The notes beneath the pieces are model-generated. The model was given only the letters and a program-made list of their open reading frames with translations. It was not told where the DNA came from and did not search any database. The position numbers and the translations under genes were made by a program. From Rhodohalobacter sulfatireducens (GTDB taxonomy: Bacteria; Bacteroidota; Rhodothermia; Balneolales; Balneolaceae), in NCBI RefSeq assembly GCF_022012475.1, contig NZ_JAKLWS010000002.1, forward strand, positions 124,001 to 188,000: 64,000 bases of DNA, read 5' to 3'. Positions 46,413 to 55,274 of this stretch are shown in pieces. Within the stretch, counting starts at the first letter, position 1, and each line of letters begins with the position of its first letter.

Positions 46413-47165
46413 ATGAATCGTAGAAAATTTGCTAAAAATCTCCTGTTTGGATCGCTTTCGTTTGGAGGTGCAAATGCCTTAACGAATTTGGGCAACAGAG
46501 CCCGGGATGAGGAAACAGATGCCTTCAAATTCAAAAAATTGTTCAATGGAAAAAACTTGGACGGTTTTGTTGATGTAAACACGTCTGCAGATACCTGGTA
46601 CGTGGAGAATAGCATATTGAAATGTACTGGCGATCCCATCGGTGTCATTCGTACTGAAAAACAATACGAGAATTTTGTTCTTGATATAGAATGGAGACAT
46701 ATGGAGCCGGGGGGGAATTCCGGCGTTTTTATTCTTGCGGATGGAGAACCATATGAAGAAAGACCTTTTCCAACAGGTTTAGAAGTTCAAATGGTTGACC
46801 CGGGAATTGCAGAAATTCGAGATATCGTTGAGGATTATGCACATGGCCAATTGTTTCCGGTCAGTGGTTTAACAGGTACTACACCGGATCATCCATTTGA
46901 AATAAGTCCGTCGAGAAGTAATCCTCTTGAATTCAGGGTAAATGGCGCAGGAGAGTGGAATAGATATTTACTGACGTGTGTAGATGGTGTAATTAAACTT
47001 TCAGTAAATGGGAAGTTTATTAATGGAATGCGATCTGAAAAGCGCAAAAAGGGTTATATATGCCCGGAATCAGAAGGGTTTGAAGTGCACTTTAGAAAAA
47101 TTGATATCATGGAGCTTCCCGGAGGTATATTGGGTGCAGATCAATCGGCCCCGATTGTAGAATAA
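46413..47165 (+). CDS. DUF1080 (3-keto-disaccharide hydrolase family) protein, copy 1
   Basis: ATG 46413 is chosen because it begins a proper leader (NRRKFAKN); an in-frame ATG upstream overlaps the previous gene. The 250-residue exported protein is a concanavalin-like beta-sandwich of Pfam PF06439: [14 protein letters not shown] near the start, [28 protein letters not shown] and the C-terminal [13 protein letters not shown]. Family members act on 3-keto glycosides. Here it follows two EKP-type oxidoreductases that could make the keto group. The twin-arginine leader matches that of the oxidoreductase before it, suggesting export as folded proteins to the same compartment. Confidence 0.85.
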   Translation: MNRRKFAKNLLFGSLSFGGANALTNLGNRARDEETDAFKFKKLFNGKNLDGFVDVNTSADTWYVENSILKCTGDPIGVIRTEKQYENFVLDIEWRHMEPGGNSGVFILADGEPYEERPFPTGLEVQMVDPGIAEIRDIVEDYAHGQLFPVSGLTGTTPDHPFEISPSRSNPLEFRVNGAGEWNRYLLTCVDGVIKLSVNGKFINGMRSEKRKKGYICPESEGFEVHFRKIDIMELPGGILGADQSAPIVE

Positions 47166-47232
47166 ATATGAATTGAATGTTTTCCATCTTTAAATCTCAG
47201 TCTATTTGTTTAATTACCCTTATATCATTTCT

Positions 47233-47958
47233 ATGAATCAATATAAACTATCTTTCTCGCTATTGGTATTACTCACAATTCTCTGTTTTATGGGATGTGT
47301 TGGAGAGAAGGGAGAAAATGATTTCAGAACATCGATGGAGCTTGAAAATGATGGTTACGTTGCATTGCTGGGAAATAATCTCAATGCATGGAAAGGCCAG
47401 ATAGCTGAAGATCCGAGAGAGATACCGGAATTAACGGAGGGCATGAATGAAACCGAGTTACAGCAGCTGCTATCACAAGTAAATGAGGAGACATTTACCC
47501 ACTGGTACATGCAAGACGGGATGCTATTATACGACGGTACTCGTGATATAGGTAACATTGAGACCATTGAGGAATATGCAGATTTCGAATTGGTAATGGA
47601 TTGGAAAATCGGCCCTAAAGGAGATAGTGGTATTTTTTTGAGAAATATGCCGCAAGTGCAAATTTGGGATCCTCACCATCAAGGGGTTGGTTCCGGAGGG
47701 CTTTATAATAATGATCCGAATGTTGAACCCATAGTTACTGCCGATAAGCCGGTGGGTGAATGGAATAGAATGGTTATAAGAATGGTTTCCGATTCTGTTT
47801 GGGTACAGCTTAATGGGGAGATGGTAGTGGACGGTGCTATACAAGAAAATTATTGGGCAAATTATGAAAGGCCGGCTCCCGCAGAAGGTCAAATAGTATT
47901 ACAAAGTCATGGTACTCCTTTATGGTTTAAAAATTTATACATCAAAGAACTTAACTAA
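47233..47958 (+). CDS. DUF1080 family lipoprotein, divergent copy 2
   Basis: ATG 47233 is preferred over a TTG at 47206. The 241-residue lipoprotein (lipobox FMGC) belongs to the same superfamily but a different subgroup from its two neighbours: LLGNNLNAWKG, FELVMDWKIGPKGDSGIFLR and PQVQIWDPHHQG replace the corresponding blocks, and the end is LQSHGTPLWFKNLYIKEL. The QIWD segment and adjacent HH are strong candidates for the active site. It lies between copies 1 and 3, which are close to each other, so it was not made by simple tandem duplication. Probably works in sequence with them or on another linkage. Confidence 0.82.
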   Translation: MNQYKLSFSLLVLLTILCFMGCVGEKGENDFRTSMELENDGYVALLGNNLNAWKGQIAEDPREIPELTEGMNETELQQLLSQVNEETFTHWYMQDGMLLYDGTRDIGNIETIEEYADFELVMDWKIGPKGDSGIFLRNMPQVQIWDPHHQGVGSGGLYNNDPNVEPIVTADKPVGEWNRMVIRMVSDSVWVQLNGEMVVDGAIQENYWANYERPAPAEGQIVLQSHGTPLWFKNLYIKELN

Positions 47959-47967
47959 CAGGTCATT

Positions 47968-48732
47968 ATGAACAGAAGAGAATTTACAAAGCGTGTCTTA
48001 AAATCAACTACAGCAATTACAACATCTTATTTGGGTGCTAACGCACTTTTTTCAGACAATAGTAATGCTGCTGAATATCAAAATGGTGATTTACAATTCA
48101 AACCTTTATTCAATGGTAAAAACCTGGACGGTTTTGTTGATATGAATACCTCTCCCGATACATGGTGGGTTGAAGACGGATTGTTGAAGTGTACCGGCGA
48201 ACCGATTGGTGTTATGAGAACAGAGAAACAGTATGAAAATTTTATACTGGATATCGAGTGGAGGCACATGAAACCCGGAGGAAATTCAGGCTTTTTTGTA
48301 TGGGCGAATGGCACACCACATGCAGACACACCGTTCCCAACTGGAATGGAAGTTCAAATGCTGGATCCTCAATGGGCAGAAATTAATAATCGATCAGATG
48401 AATATGTTCATGGGCACCTATTCCCGGTGATGGAACTGGAAGGAACAACTCCGGATAACCCATCCGAAATTGCAAGGGGTAGAAGCTATTCACTGGAAAA
48501 AAGGGTAAATGGAACAGGAGAGTGGAATCGATATATCGTGGTTTGTGTCGATGGGACGTTAAAACTTTCTGTAAATGGTAAATTTGTAAATGGAATACGC
48601 TCACCGGAAAGAAAAAAAGGGTATATATGTCCTGAATCTGAGGGTTCAGAGATCCATTTTAAGAAAATTGATATTATGGAATTACCGGGTGGTGTTATCT
48701 CTGAAGATCAAATTGCACCGGTTGTAGGCTGA
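47968..48732 (+). CDS. DUF1080 family protein, copy 3
   Basis: A 254-residue close paralog of copy 1, with leader NRREFTKR (twin arginine) and the same blocks [46 protein letters not shown] and [13 protein letters not shown]. Only 9 bases separate it from copy 2, so the three DUF1080 genes are one transcript. [14 protein letters not shown]-like C-terminal text is shared with copy 1. Differences cluster in the middle ([20 protein letters not shown] versus its equivalent), around the likely substrate groove. Confidence 0.85.
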   Translation: MNRREFTKRVLKSTTAITTSYLGANALFSDNSNAAEYQNGDLQFKPLFNGKNLDGFVDMNTSPDTWWVEDGLLKCTGEPIGVMRTEKQYENFILDIEWRHMKPGGNSGFFVWANGTPHADTPFPTGMEVQMLDPQWAEINNRSDEYVHGHLFPVMELEGTTPDNPSEIARGRSYSLEKRVNGTGEWNRYIVVCVDGTLKLSVNGKFVNGIRSPERKKGYICPESEGSEIHFKKIDIMELPGGVISEDQIAPVVG

Positions 48733-48765
48733 AAATCATCAAATCATATTCTAATTAGCTAAATC

Positions 48766-49650
48766 ATGCGGATACTCTGTTTAACAATCATTTATTTATT
48801 GGTTAGTTGTGGTAGTATTATGTCTCAAGACGATACCGACAAACTGAGAATCATTGCATTTGGTGCCCACCCGGATGATTGTGAAATTTCAGCAGGTGGA
48901 GTTGGAGCATTATGGGCAGAAGCGGGACACGCTTTTAAATGTGTTTCAATGACAAATGGAGATATAGGACATTTTGGAATGTCAGGGGGAGAACTAGCCA
49001 TTAGGAGGATGAAAGAAGTCGAAGCTGCTGCTGAGATTTTAGGAATAGAAACCGAAGTAATGGATGTTCACGACGGTGAATTGATGCCCACACTAGAAAA
49101 CCGAAAAAAAGTTACAAGGCTCATTCGTGATTGGCAGGCAGATATAGTGATGGTACATAGAAGATATACATATCATGCCGATCATCGATATAGCGGTATT
49201 TTGGTGGATGATTCCATAATACTTGTAGAAGCAAAATTCTTTACTCCCGACACACCTCCACTACCCCGAAGTCCTGTAGTTCTCTATTACAGTGATAATT
49301 TTCAAAGGCCATTGCCATTTGAACCAGATTTGGTCGTTGGTATAGATGATGTTATTGACAAAAAAAGAGAGGCGTTAGAACAGATGCCTTCACAGTTTTC
49401 TGACATTGATTCATGGACATATGGACGAGCTGATAATCCGCCTGAAGACGAATCTACCCGTTTGCGATTGAGGATTGATAATTTGATGAATCGAAGTGTA
49501 GATGTCGCAGATAAGTACAGGGCTATGCTCATCGAATTATATGGTGAAAATGATGGGAATAGAATTAAACACGCTGAAGCATTTCAAGTTTCTGAATACG
49601 GACGAGCTGCGACAACTGAAGAACTCAAAGCTCTATTTCCAACCTTCTAA
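48766..49650 (+). CDS. PIG-L (LmbE)-family deacetylase, exported
   Basis: A 294-residue zinc deacetylase related to the one at 34128 but with a leader and lipobox LVSC (Cys15), so probably a periplasmic lipoprotein. AHPDD at 34-38 and YHADH (Pro of HPDH replaced by Ala) give the zinc site. MTNGDIGHFG matches the LTNGDAGHHE loop of the cytoplasmic relative. It ends the DUF1080 run and could remove acetyl groups from amino-sugar substrates before or after cleavage. A long perfect hairpin follows 4 bases after the stop. Confidence 0.87.
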   Translation: MRILCLTIIYLLVSCGSIMSQDDTDKLRIIAFGAHPDDCEISAGGVGALWAEAGHAFKCVSMTNGDIGHFGMSGGELAIRRMKEVEAAAEILGIETEVMDVHDGELMPTLENRKKVTRLIRDWQADIVMVHRRYTYHADHRYSGILVDDSIILVEAKFFTPDTPPLPRSPVVLYYSDNFQRPLPFEPDLVVGIDDVIDKKREALEQMPSQFSDIDSWTYGRADNPPEDESTRLRLRIDNLMNRSVDVADKYRAMLIELYGENDGNRIKHAEAFQVSEYGRAATTEELKALFPTF

Positions 49651-49653
49651 AAA

Positions 49654-49696
49654 GTTCAACATGCTGTAATTGAATAAAAGTTACAGCATGTTGAAC
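49654..49696 (+). terminator. Perfect 16-pair hairpin after the deacetylase gene
   Basis: GTTCAACATGCTGTAA (49654-49669) pairs perfectly with TTACAGCATGTTGAAC (49681-49696) over an 11-base loop. The bases after it (TGCTTTATC) are not a clean T-run, so it may stabilise RNA ends or terminate weakly. Confidence 0.6.
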
Positions 49697-49749
49697 TGCT
49701 TTATCATTCTGTTCATCAAAAAATACTTTTAAAGAAGTTTTCTCTTTTC

Positions 49750-50745
49750 ATGGTACAAAGTATTCGTAATGAATCTGTTAATAGATCGATCGTAAAATTT
49801 TCAATCCTCACATCCTTAATTACTTTACTTTTTACCCATTTTCTGCACGCTCAAAGTTCATTTGTTCCGTATAACGTTGATATCAACGCTCCTATTCAAA
49901 TGGTTCCAATAGAAGGCGGCACATTTGTTATGGGAGATGAGAATGAAAATTCACAACAAGTAGATGTTGAAGTCAATTCTTTTTGGATGGGTTCATATGA
50001 AATTACCTGGGAGCAATACTATCAGTTCTCAACTGAGGTAATGAGCAATTTACAGGAAGAGAGTTTGCCGGGTGCCGATATAGGTGTAAATGCTGATGTA
50101 ATTTCATTACCGACCCCTCCATATGTTGACATGAGTTTCGGAATGGGGACGGATGGATACCCGGCAATTAGTATGACTCATTATACAGCATCAATGTTCA
50201 CAAAATGGTTGACTGCAAAAACGGGAAAATTTTATAGACTCCCCACCGAAGCTGAGTGGGAGTATGCTTGTAAAGCGAATGATGAAACCATAGATCTAAA
50301 TCTTAAAGAACAAGTTTGGTACAGGGAGAATAGCAACCAAACTTATCAGAAAGTTGGTACAAAAAAGCCAAATCAATTTGGGCTTTATGATATGCCCGGA
50401 AATATAGCAGAGTGGACAACTGATCAATTTTACCAAGACTATATCCATAAAATCGAAAATATGGGTTCAGAACCAGTCAAAAATCCATGGTTTAAACCTA
50501 CAGAGTTATACCCGAGAGCTGTGAGAGGGGCGTCGTGGATGGATGCTGAATCGGAGGTTTCTTGTAACAAGAGGAGAGCTTCAAACTCTGACTGGAAAAG
50601 GTTGGATCCGCAAATACCCAAGAGTTTGTGGTGGCATACAAGTGCACAATTCTTAGGGTTTAGGATCGTAAGGCCATTAAATGAGCCAACACCGGAAGAG
50701 ATGAAGAAATATTGGCCTGAAGAAATAGATGACTTTGGAAGATAA
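49750..50745 (+). CDS. SUMF1-fold (formylglycine-generating-enzyme-like) exported protein, probably not a true FGE
   Basis: A 331-residue protein with a signal peptide (about 1-34, ending LHAQ) and one SUMF1 domain: PIEGGTFVMGDENE, YEITWEQYYQF, RLPTEAEWEYACKA, GLYDMPGNIAEWT and the end RGASW to FLGFRIVRPL. True FGEs have two cysteines after RGGSY (CxxxxC). Here the first is Asp (RGASWMDAE) and only a later Cys (SEVSCNKRR) remains. So the fold is sure but sulfatase activation is doubtful. A sulfatase with a Cys-type site is the next gene, 178 bases downstream. Confidence 0.8.
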   Translation: MVQSIRNESVNRSIVKFSILTSLITLLFTHFLHAQSSFVPYNVDINAPIQMVPIEGGTFVMGDENENSQQVDVEVNSFWMGSYEITWEQYYQFSTEVMSNLQEESLPGADIGVNADVISLPTPPYVDMSFGMGTDGYPAISMTHYTASMFTKWLTAKTGKFYRLPTEAEWEYACKANDETIDLNLKEQVWYRENSNQTYQKVGTKKPNQFGLYDMPGNIAEWTTDQFYQDYIHKIENMGSEPVKNPWFKPTELYPRAVRGASWMDAESEVSCNKRRASNSDWKRLDPQIPKSLWWHTSAQFLGFRIVRPLNEPTPEEMKKYWPEEIDDFGR

Positions 50746-50923
50746 TATTTCAATTAAATATCGGGGCTTTAATGATGATTAAGTTGTCGTTCGAATATAA
50801 AGCCTGGATTCTAAACGTGAAGGGTCAGTAAACATGAATTTATTATTCTAGCCTAAGCATTTACGCCCTTTATATGCTATTATAGATGCAACTTTATTGC
50901 TAAAGGGTAAATTAAGATTGTTT

Positions 50924-52402
50924 ATGTATAAGTCGATTAGCTTTATTTCTCATCTAATTTTAATACTATCATTTACAGTTGGTTGTGCACAAAAACCTCC
51001 CAAAGATGAAATACAAAAACCAAACATCATCTATATCCTTGCTGATGATTTGGGGTATGGTGATTTAGGGAGTTACGGCCAGGAAAACATCAAAACACCC
51101 AATTTGGATCGTATGGCCGAAGAGGGAATGCGATTTACTCAGCATTATTCGGGGAGTACGGTATGTGCCCCTGCACGGTCGATTTTGATGACAGGCCTGC
51201 ATTCGGGACACGCTCCCATAAGGGGAAATAATGAGGTGTTGCCGATTGGGCAATACCCATTACAGTATGGTACTCAAACGATACCAAAAGTTTTGAAGGA
51301 TGCAGGTTACGCAACCGGTGCATTCGGAAAATGGGGGCTTGGATATCCAGGATCAGAGGGGATGCCGTCATTGCAGGGTTTTGATACGTTCTTTGGATAC
51401 TTAGGTCAGCGCCGAGCTCATTATTACTATCCCGAGTTTTTGTTTTTGGACCAGAAAGGAAGTGAATTGCAACGTGTACCCCTTGAAGGAAACCAAGTAA
51501 ATGATGATCCCGATCGACATCCGGGATCAGGGCCGCCAATCGTGGCTGAAACCTATGCCCCCGATGTGATCCAGGAACGGGTAATTACATTTATTGAAGA
51601 AAATTCCGATCAACCCTTCTTTATATATCATCCTTCACCCATTCCGCATGCTTCGCTTGAGGTGCCGGATGAATATCTGGAGATGTATCTCGATGAAAAT
51701 GGGGAGAGCATTTTTGAAGAAGAGCCTACGCCACAATCGCACTATGTGAATTCAGAGATGCCAAAAGCAACATACGCCGCGATGGTCACCTATCTCGATG
51801 CCAGGGTAGGTGAAATTTTGGACAAACTTGAGGAGCAGGGTATTAGCGAAAACACATTGGTAATATTCTCAAGCGACAACGGCTCCTATTCTGAAGGAGG
51901 TTACCATTATTCCATGCACAATTCTAATGGGGAATTGCGCGGAGGGAAGCGGGATTTGTACGAGGGCGGAATACGAGTTCCTGTGATTGCTTGGTGGCCG
52001 GGGCAAATCGAAAGAAATCAAACCAGCGATCATATTTCGGGTTTCCAGGATATGATGCCGACATTCACAGAGTTGGCAGGAATCAATGCCCCGGTTGGAA
52101 TTGACGGCATTTCAATGGTACCGACACTTTTGGGAACCGGCGACCAGGAATCTCACGAATATTTATACTGGGAATTTCATGAGCAGGGTGGAAAGCAGGC
52201 CATCCGTAAAGGCGATTGGAAAGCTGTGAGGTTGGGAGTTCGGGAGAACAGAGATGCTCCGATTGAGCTTTACAATCTCTCGGAAGACTTGTCTGAGGAG
52301 AATAATGTAGCCGAGCAGTATCCGGACATTGTTTCAGAGATGGACAGTATTTTTGAAGCGGCGCATATTCCGTCTGAAACGTTTCAGCTTTTTGAAGAGT
52401 AA
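50924..52402 (+). CDS. Arylsulfatase-type sulfatase lipoprotein (Cys type)
   Basis: ATG 50924 is chosen over a TTG 27 bases upstream, giving 492 residues with lipobox TVGC (Cys21). The alkaline-phosphatase-fold sulfatase motifs are present: DDLGYGD with Asp41/Asp42, CAPARS at 81-86 (CxPxR, the cysteine to be turned into formylglycine), GKWGLG, HPSPIPHASLEVP and SSDNGSYSEGG for the later metal ligands. It would remove sulfate from a glycan. Being Cys-type it needs an FGE or an anaerobic anSME; neither a convincing FGE nor anSME is encoded in the window. Confidence 0.88.
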   Translation: MYKSISFISHLILILSFTVGCAQKPPKDEIQKPNIIYILADDLGYGDLGSYGQENIKTPNLDRMAEEGMRFTQHYSGSTVCAPARSILMTGLHSGHAPIRGNNEVLPIGQYPLQYGTQTIPKVLKDAGYATGAFGKWGLGYPGSEGMPSLQGFDTFFGYLGQRRAHYYYPEFLFLDQKGSELQRVPLEGNQVNDDPDRHPGSGPPIVAETYAPDVIQERVITFIEENSDQPFFIYHPSPIPHASLEVPDEYLEMYLDENGESIFEEEPTPQSHYVNSEMPKATYAAMVTYLDARVGEILDKLEEQGISENTLVIFSSDNGSYSEGGYHYSMHNSNGELRGGKRDLYEGGIRVPVIAWWPGQIERNQTSDHISGFQDMMPTFTELAGINAPVGIDGISMVPTLLGTGDQESHEYLYWEFHEQGGKQAIRKGDWKAVRLGVRENRDAPIELYNLSEDLSEENNVAEQYPDIVSEMDSIFEAAHIPSETFQLFEE

Positions 52403-52429
52403 ATCCAAAAAATGACTGAGATTGAAATC

Positions 52430-52846
52430 TCAGGAAGAGATATGTTCATCAATACGTTTAGCAAAAGCTTTGAGATCATGCAGACCTTTATGGCTTATAT
52501 GAAAAACTATGTCCCAATTAATTTCCCTGTAAGCATGAACAGCGATATTTCTAAATCCAACAGCTTTTTTCATTTGGTTCGCAATTTTTGAATCCAGGAT
52601 TTCCATTTCTTCAAGGATCTCAAAGGTTTCACCTAAACTGGTTGGTGCCTGGAACTCTGAATTGGCAATGATGTGAGTTCCAATATCAACACATAATTGA
52701 ACGGCTCTCTCTATATTGACAGATAAAATATCTTGCAGATCAAAATTATCTTGTAATTCTTCGGCAGATTCGGGTCTTTTTTCTTCAATCCTCCTGTAAC
52801 ATCTGCGAAGTGATTCTAGTTTTTCTTTTATGACTCGTTGATCCAT
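52430..52846 (-). CDS. hepT: HepT-family toxin (DUF86, RNase-like)
   Basis: A 138-residue all-helical protein with the HEPN RxxxxHxY motif at Arg99, His104 and Tyr106 (RNIAVHAY). It is the toxin half of the type VII MntA-HepT pair. The start overlaps the end of the MntA gene by 19 bases, as expected for translational coupling. No signal peptide. Its convergent 3' end lies 27 bases from the sulfatase gene. The motif is intact, so it is probably functional. Confidence 0.88.
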   Translation of the reverse strand: MDQRVIKEKLESLRRCYRRIEEKRPESAEELQDNFDLQDILSVNIERAVQLCVDIGTHIIANSEFQAPTSLGETFEILEEMEILDSKIANQMKKAVGFRNIAVHAYREINWDIVFHISHKGLHDLKAFAKRIDEHISS

Positions 52847-53232
52847 TTTTCTCGTCTTTCTTTTAAGATTCGATCATGGTAAGGCATCATGTCGACTTGA
52901 TTATATAGCATTTTTTTTATGAGCTCTGCGTAAAGATTACGATCCGTGCAATAAATTAACTGGCCTTTGGTAATTATTTGGTGCAGCAATGTTCCATTAG
53001 TTTCTTTGAGATCAACAATATCAATCGGCCTGTTAAGGTCTTTAGCTAAAATTTCAACGATGTTGATCAGGATATCTTTCGGAAGTGATTTTCTCCCGGA
53101 AATTGCAAGATCAATATCACTGTCCATTTTTATTTTACCTGTAACAGCAGAACCATAAAGAATTCCCATAGATACATCTGGAAATTGCTCCAGGTTCTTT
53201 TTAATGATTGAGTCTAATGATCTATTCTCCAT
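52828..53232 (-). CDS. mntA: MntA-family nucleotidyltransferase antitoxin
   Basis: ATG at 53232 gives 134 residues; an in-frame TTG 30 bases upstream is possible but less likely. The minimal nucleotidyltransferase motif GSx10DxD is complete (Gly27, Ser28, then Asp39 and Asp41). MntA antitoxins add AMP to a tyrosine of the HepT toxin, most likely Tyr106 of the partner. The pair sits between the sulfatase and the gamma-glutamyltransferase genes with no other defence genes around. Confidence 0.87.
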   Translation of the reverse strand: MENRSLDSIIKKNLEQFPDVSMGILYGSAVTGKIKMDSDIDLAISGRKSLPKDILINIVEILAKDLNRPIDIVDLKETNGTLLHQIITKGQLIYCTDRNLYAELIKKMLYNQVDMMPYHDRILKERREKWINES

Positions 53233-53460
53233 ATATGTTAGATATTGTGCCGCATAATCCAATTGAAATGTAACCTGAATTTTACATAATGGCGAAAAAT
53301 ATAGTTGAAGTAGATATTTCCATAGGAGCAGGTTCGATTTTGAAGATTTATCTTAGAAATCAAACAAATTAAAACAGCTTTTTACACGTTCAGCCTGAAT
53401 TTTATCTGCATTTCTATGATATTGTGTGATTCCAACAGATAAACAATTCCAACATTTTTT

Positions 53461-55167
53461 ATGCTCAGATACATCAAATCTATTGCTCTTCTCTCAATTC
53501 TTTGTCTCAGCTTATTTGTACAAGCAGATGCCCAGGATCGTCTTTCCGGTGAACTATTTACAACCCGGTCGGAAGTGATTGCACGGCATGGGATGGCAGC
53601 TACAAATCACCCATTAGCGAGCCAGATTGCCATTGATATCCTAAAGCAGGGTGGTTCTGCCGCTGATGCAGCGATTGCAGCAAACGCATTCCTGGGATTT
53701 GCTGATCCTGCTATGAATGGAATTGGTGGTGATATGTTCGTGATTATCTGGAGTGAGGAAGATCAAAAATTATATGGCCTGAACGCCAGCGGAAAATCGC
53801 CGGTGAATTTAACACTACAGGATTTGAAAGATCAGGGATTGAGTAGTATACCCGCATCAAGCCCGCATTCAGTTACCGTTCCGGGTACGGTCGATGGCTG
53901 GTTTGAGCTCCAGGAACGATTCGGAAAACTGGATATGGAATCCGTTCTCCGCCCCACTATTGATTATGCTCGCGAGGGAATTGCCGTTACATCAACTATA
54001 GCCGAAATGTATGATTACCTGGAGCGGGATTTGATTCGAGGCTACACCCTGCCGGATGATTTTGACTGGGAGCAAGATCTTCCCAATTTCAGCGAACTGT
54101 ATCGACCGGGTGGTGAATTTCATAATAAAGGAGATGTAAGAATTAACCGTGAGCTGGCGGCAACGTACGAGATGATCGCTGATGAAGGACGCAGCGCATT
54201 CTATGAAGGCGAGATCGCTGAAGAGATTGTTGAGCACGTGCGTGAAAAAGGAGGTTATCTGACGATGGAGGACTTTGAAAATCACTCGTCGAAATGGGTT
54301 GATCCGGTTTCGGTGAATTACCGGGGGTATGATGTATGGGAAATTCCGCCAAATGCACAGGGGATGTCGGTCCTGCAGATCTTGAATATTCTGGAAGGTT
54401 ATGATTTGTCTGAATACGGTTTTGGCAGCCCGCAGCATGTTCACTACTATACAGAAGCGAAAAAACTGGCTTATGCAGATATGAGCAAATATTACGGCGA
54501 TCCGGATTTCAGTGAACTCCCAATTGATACGCTTTTGTCGAAAGAATATGCCGATTTGCGTAGAGAGGAAATCCGTGATGACTGGGTTCAGGATTACGGC
54601 CCCGGCTTGGAAGAAAATAATCACACAATCTACCTGACCGTCGCCGATAATGAAGGAAATATGGTTTCACTCATCCAAAGTAATTCCTGGATGTTTGGCT
54701 CACTGATCACTCCGCCGGATTTGGGATTTGCTCTCCAAAATCGTGGAACAGGGTTTACGCTTGAGGAAAATCATGTAAACACTTATGCATCCGGAAAGCG
54801 TCCATTTCACACAATTATTCCCGCTTTCTTGACAAAAGAAGGAGAACCCTACATCAGTTTCGGACTGACCGGTGGCTCTATGCAGCCTCAGGGTCACGTA
54901 CAAATTTTGCTCAATGTGATTGACTTCGGAATGAACCTGCAAGAAGCAAGTGATGCTCCGCGAATCCGGCATTCAGGCAGCGGAACCGGATCAACGGAAT
55001 TGGAATCAGGGTTTAGTTATGAAACGGTAAGAAGCCTCTTAAAAATGGGCCATGATGTGAAATATGGTTTTGAAAGATTTGGCGGATTCCAGGGGATCAT
55101 GTTTGACGGCACGTTTTACTACGGCGCATCCGAATCCAGGAAAGATGGCCAGGCGATTGGATATTAA
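53461..55167 (+). CDS. Gamma-glutamyltransferase-family Ntn hydrolase, periplasmic
   Basis: A 568-residue protein with a signal peptide (about 1-24, ending ADAQ). GGSAADAAIAANAFLG and NGIGGDMFVI are classic GGT blocks. The autoprocessing/catalytic threonine is Thr389 in NHTIYLTVAD; the residue after it is Ile where E. coli GGT has Thr, as in a common GGT-like subgroup. GGLQPQGH-type text (GGSMQPQGHVQIL) marks the C-terminal half. It hydrolyses gamma-glutamyl compounds such as glutathione, or related acyl amides. It is a stand-alone gene, divergent from the toxin-antitoxin pair. Confidence 0.88.
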   Translation: MLRYIKSIALLSILCLSLFVQADAQDRLSGELFTTRSEVIARHGMAATNHPLASQIAIDILKQGGSAADAAIAANAFLGFADPAMNGIGGDMFVIIWSEEDQKLYGLNASGKSPVNLTLQDLKDQGLSSIPASSPHSVTVPGTVDGWFELQERFGKLDMESVLRPTIDYAREGIAVTSTIAEMYDYLERDLIRGYTLPDDFDWEQDLPNFSELYRPGGEFHNKGDVRINRELAATYEMIADEGRSAFYEGEIAEEIVEHVREKGGYLTMEDFENHSSKWVDPVSVNYRGYDVWEIPPNAQGMSVLQILNILEGYDLSEYGFGSPQHVHYYTEAKKLAYADMSKYYGDPDFSELPIDTLLSKEYADLRREEIRDDWVQDYGPGLEENNHTIYLTVADNEGNMVSLIQSNSWMFGSLITPPDLGFALQNRGTGFTLEENHVNTYASGKRPFHTIIPAFLTKEGEPYISFGLTGGSMQPQGHVQILLNVIDFGMNLQEASDAPRIRHSGSGTGSTELESGFSYETVRSLLKMGHDVKYGFERFGGFQGIMFDGTFYYGASESRKDGQAIGY

Positions 55168-55274
55168 ACCAAAACGGATGCAAGAGAATAGAATTAAGAT
55201 TTTTTAATTACTCTCTTCTTATATTCGACTGTCGATAAATATAAATGGTAAAACAAATTTTTTATATAAAGTAG

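Noticed and set aside
49750-50745. Calling this gene a formylglycine-generating enzyme
   Set aside because: The first catalytic Cys is replaced by Asp, so only the fold is supported.
50860-50912. CCCTTTA...TAAAGGG palindrome before the sulfatase gene
   Set aside because: Only 7 pairs with a loop of more than 20 AT-rich bases; likely chance.
53992-54624. Minus-strand open frame of 210 codons
   Set aside because: Antisense to the gamma-glutamyltransferase gene, whose motifs are intact in this stretch.
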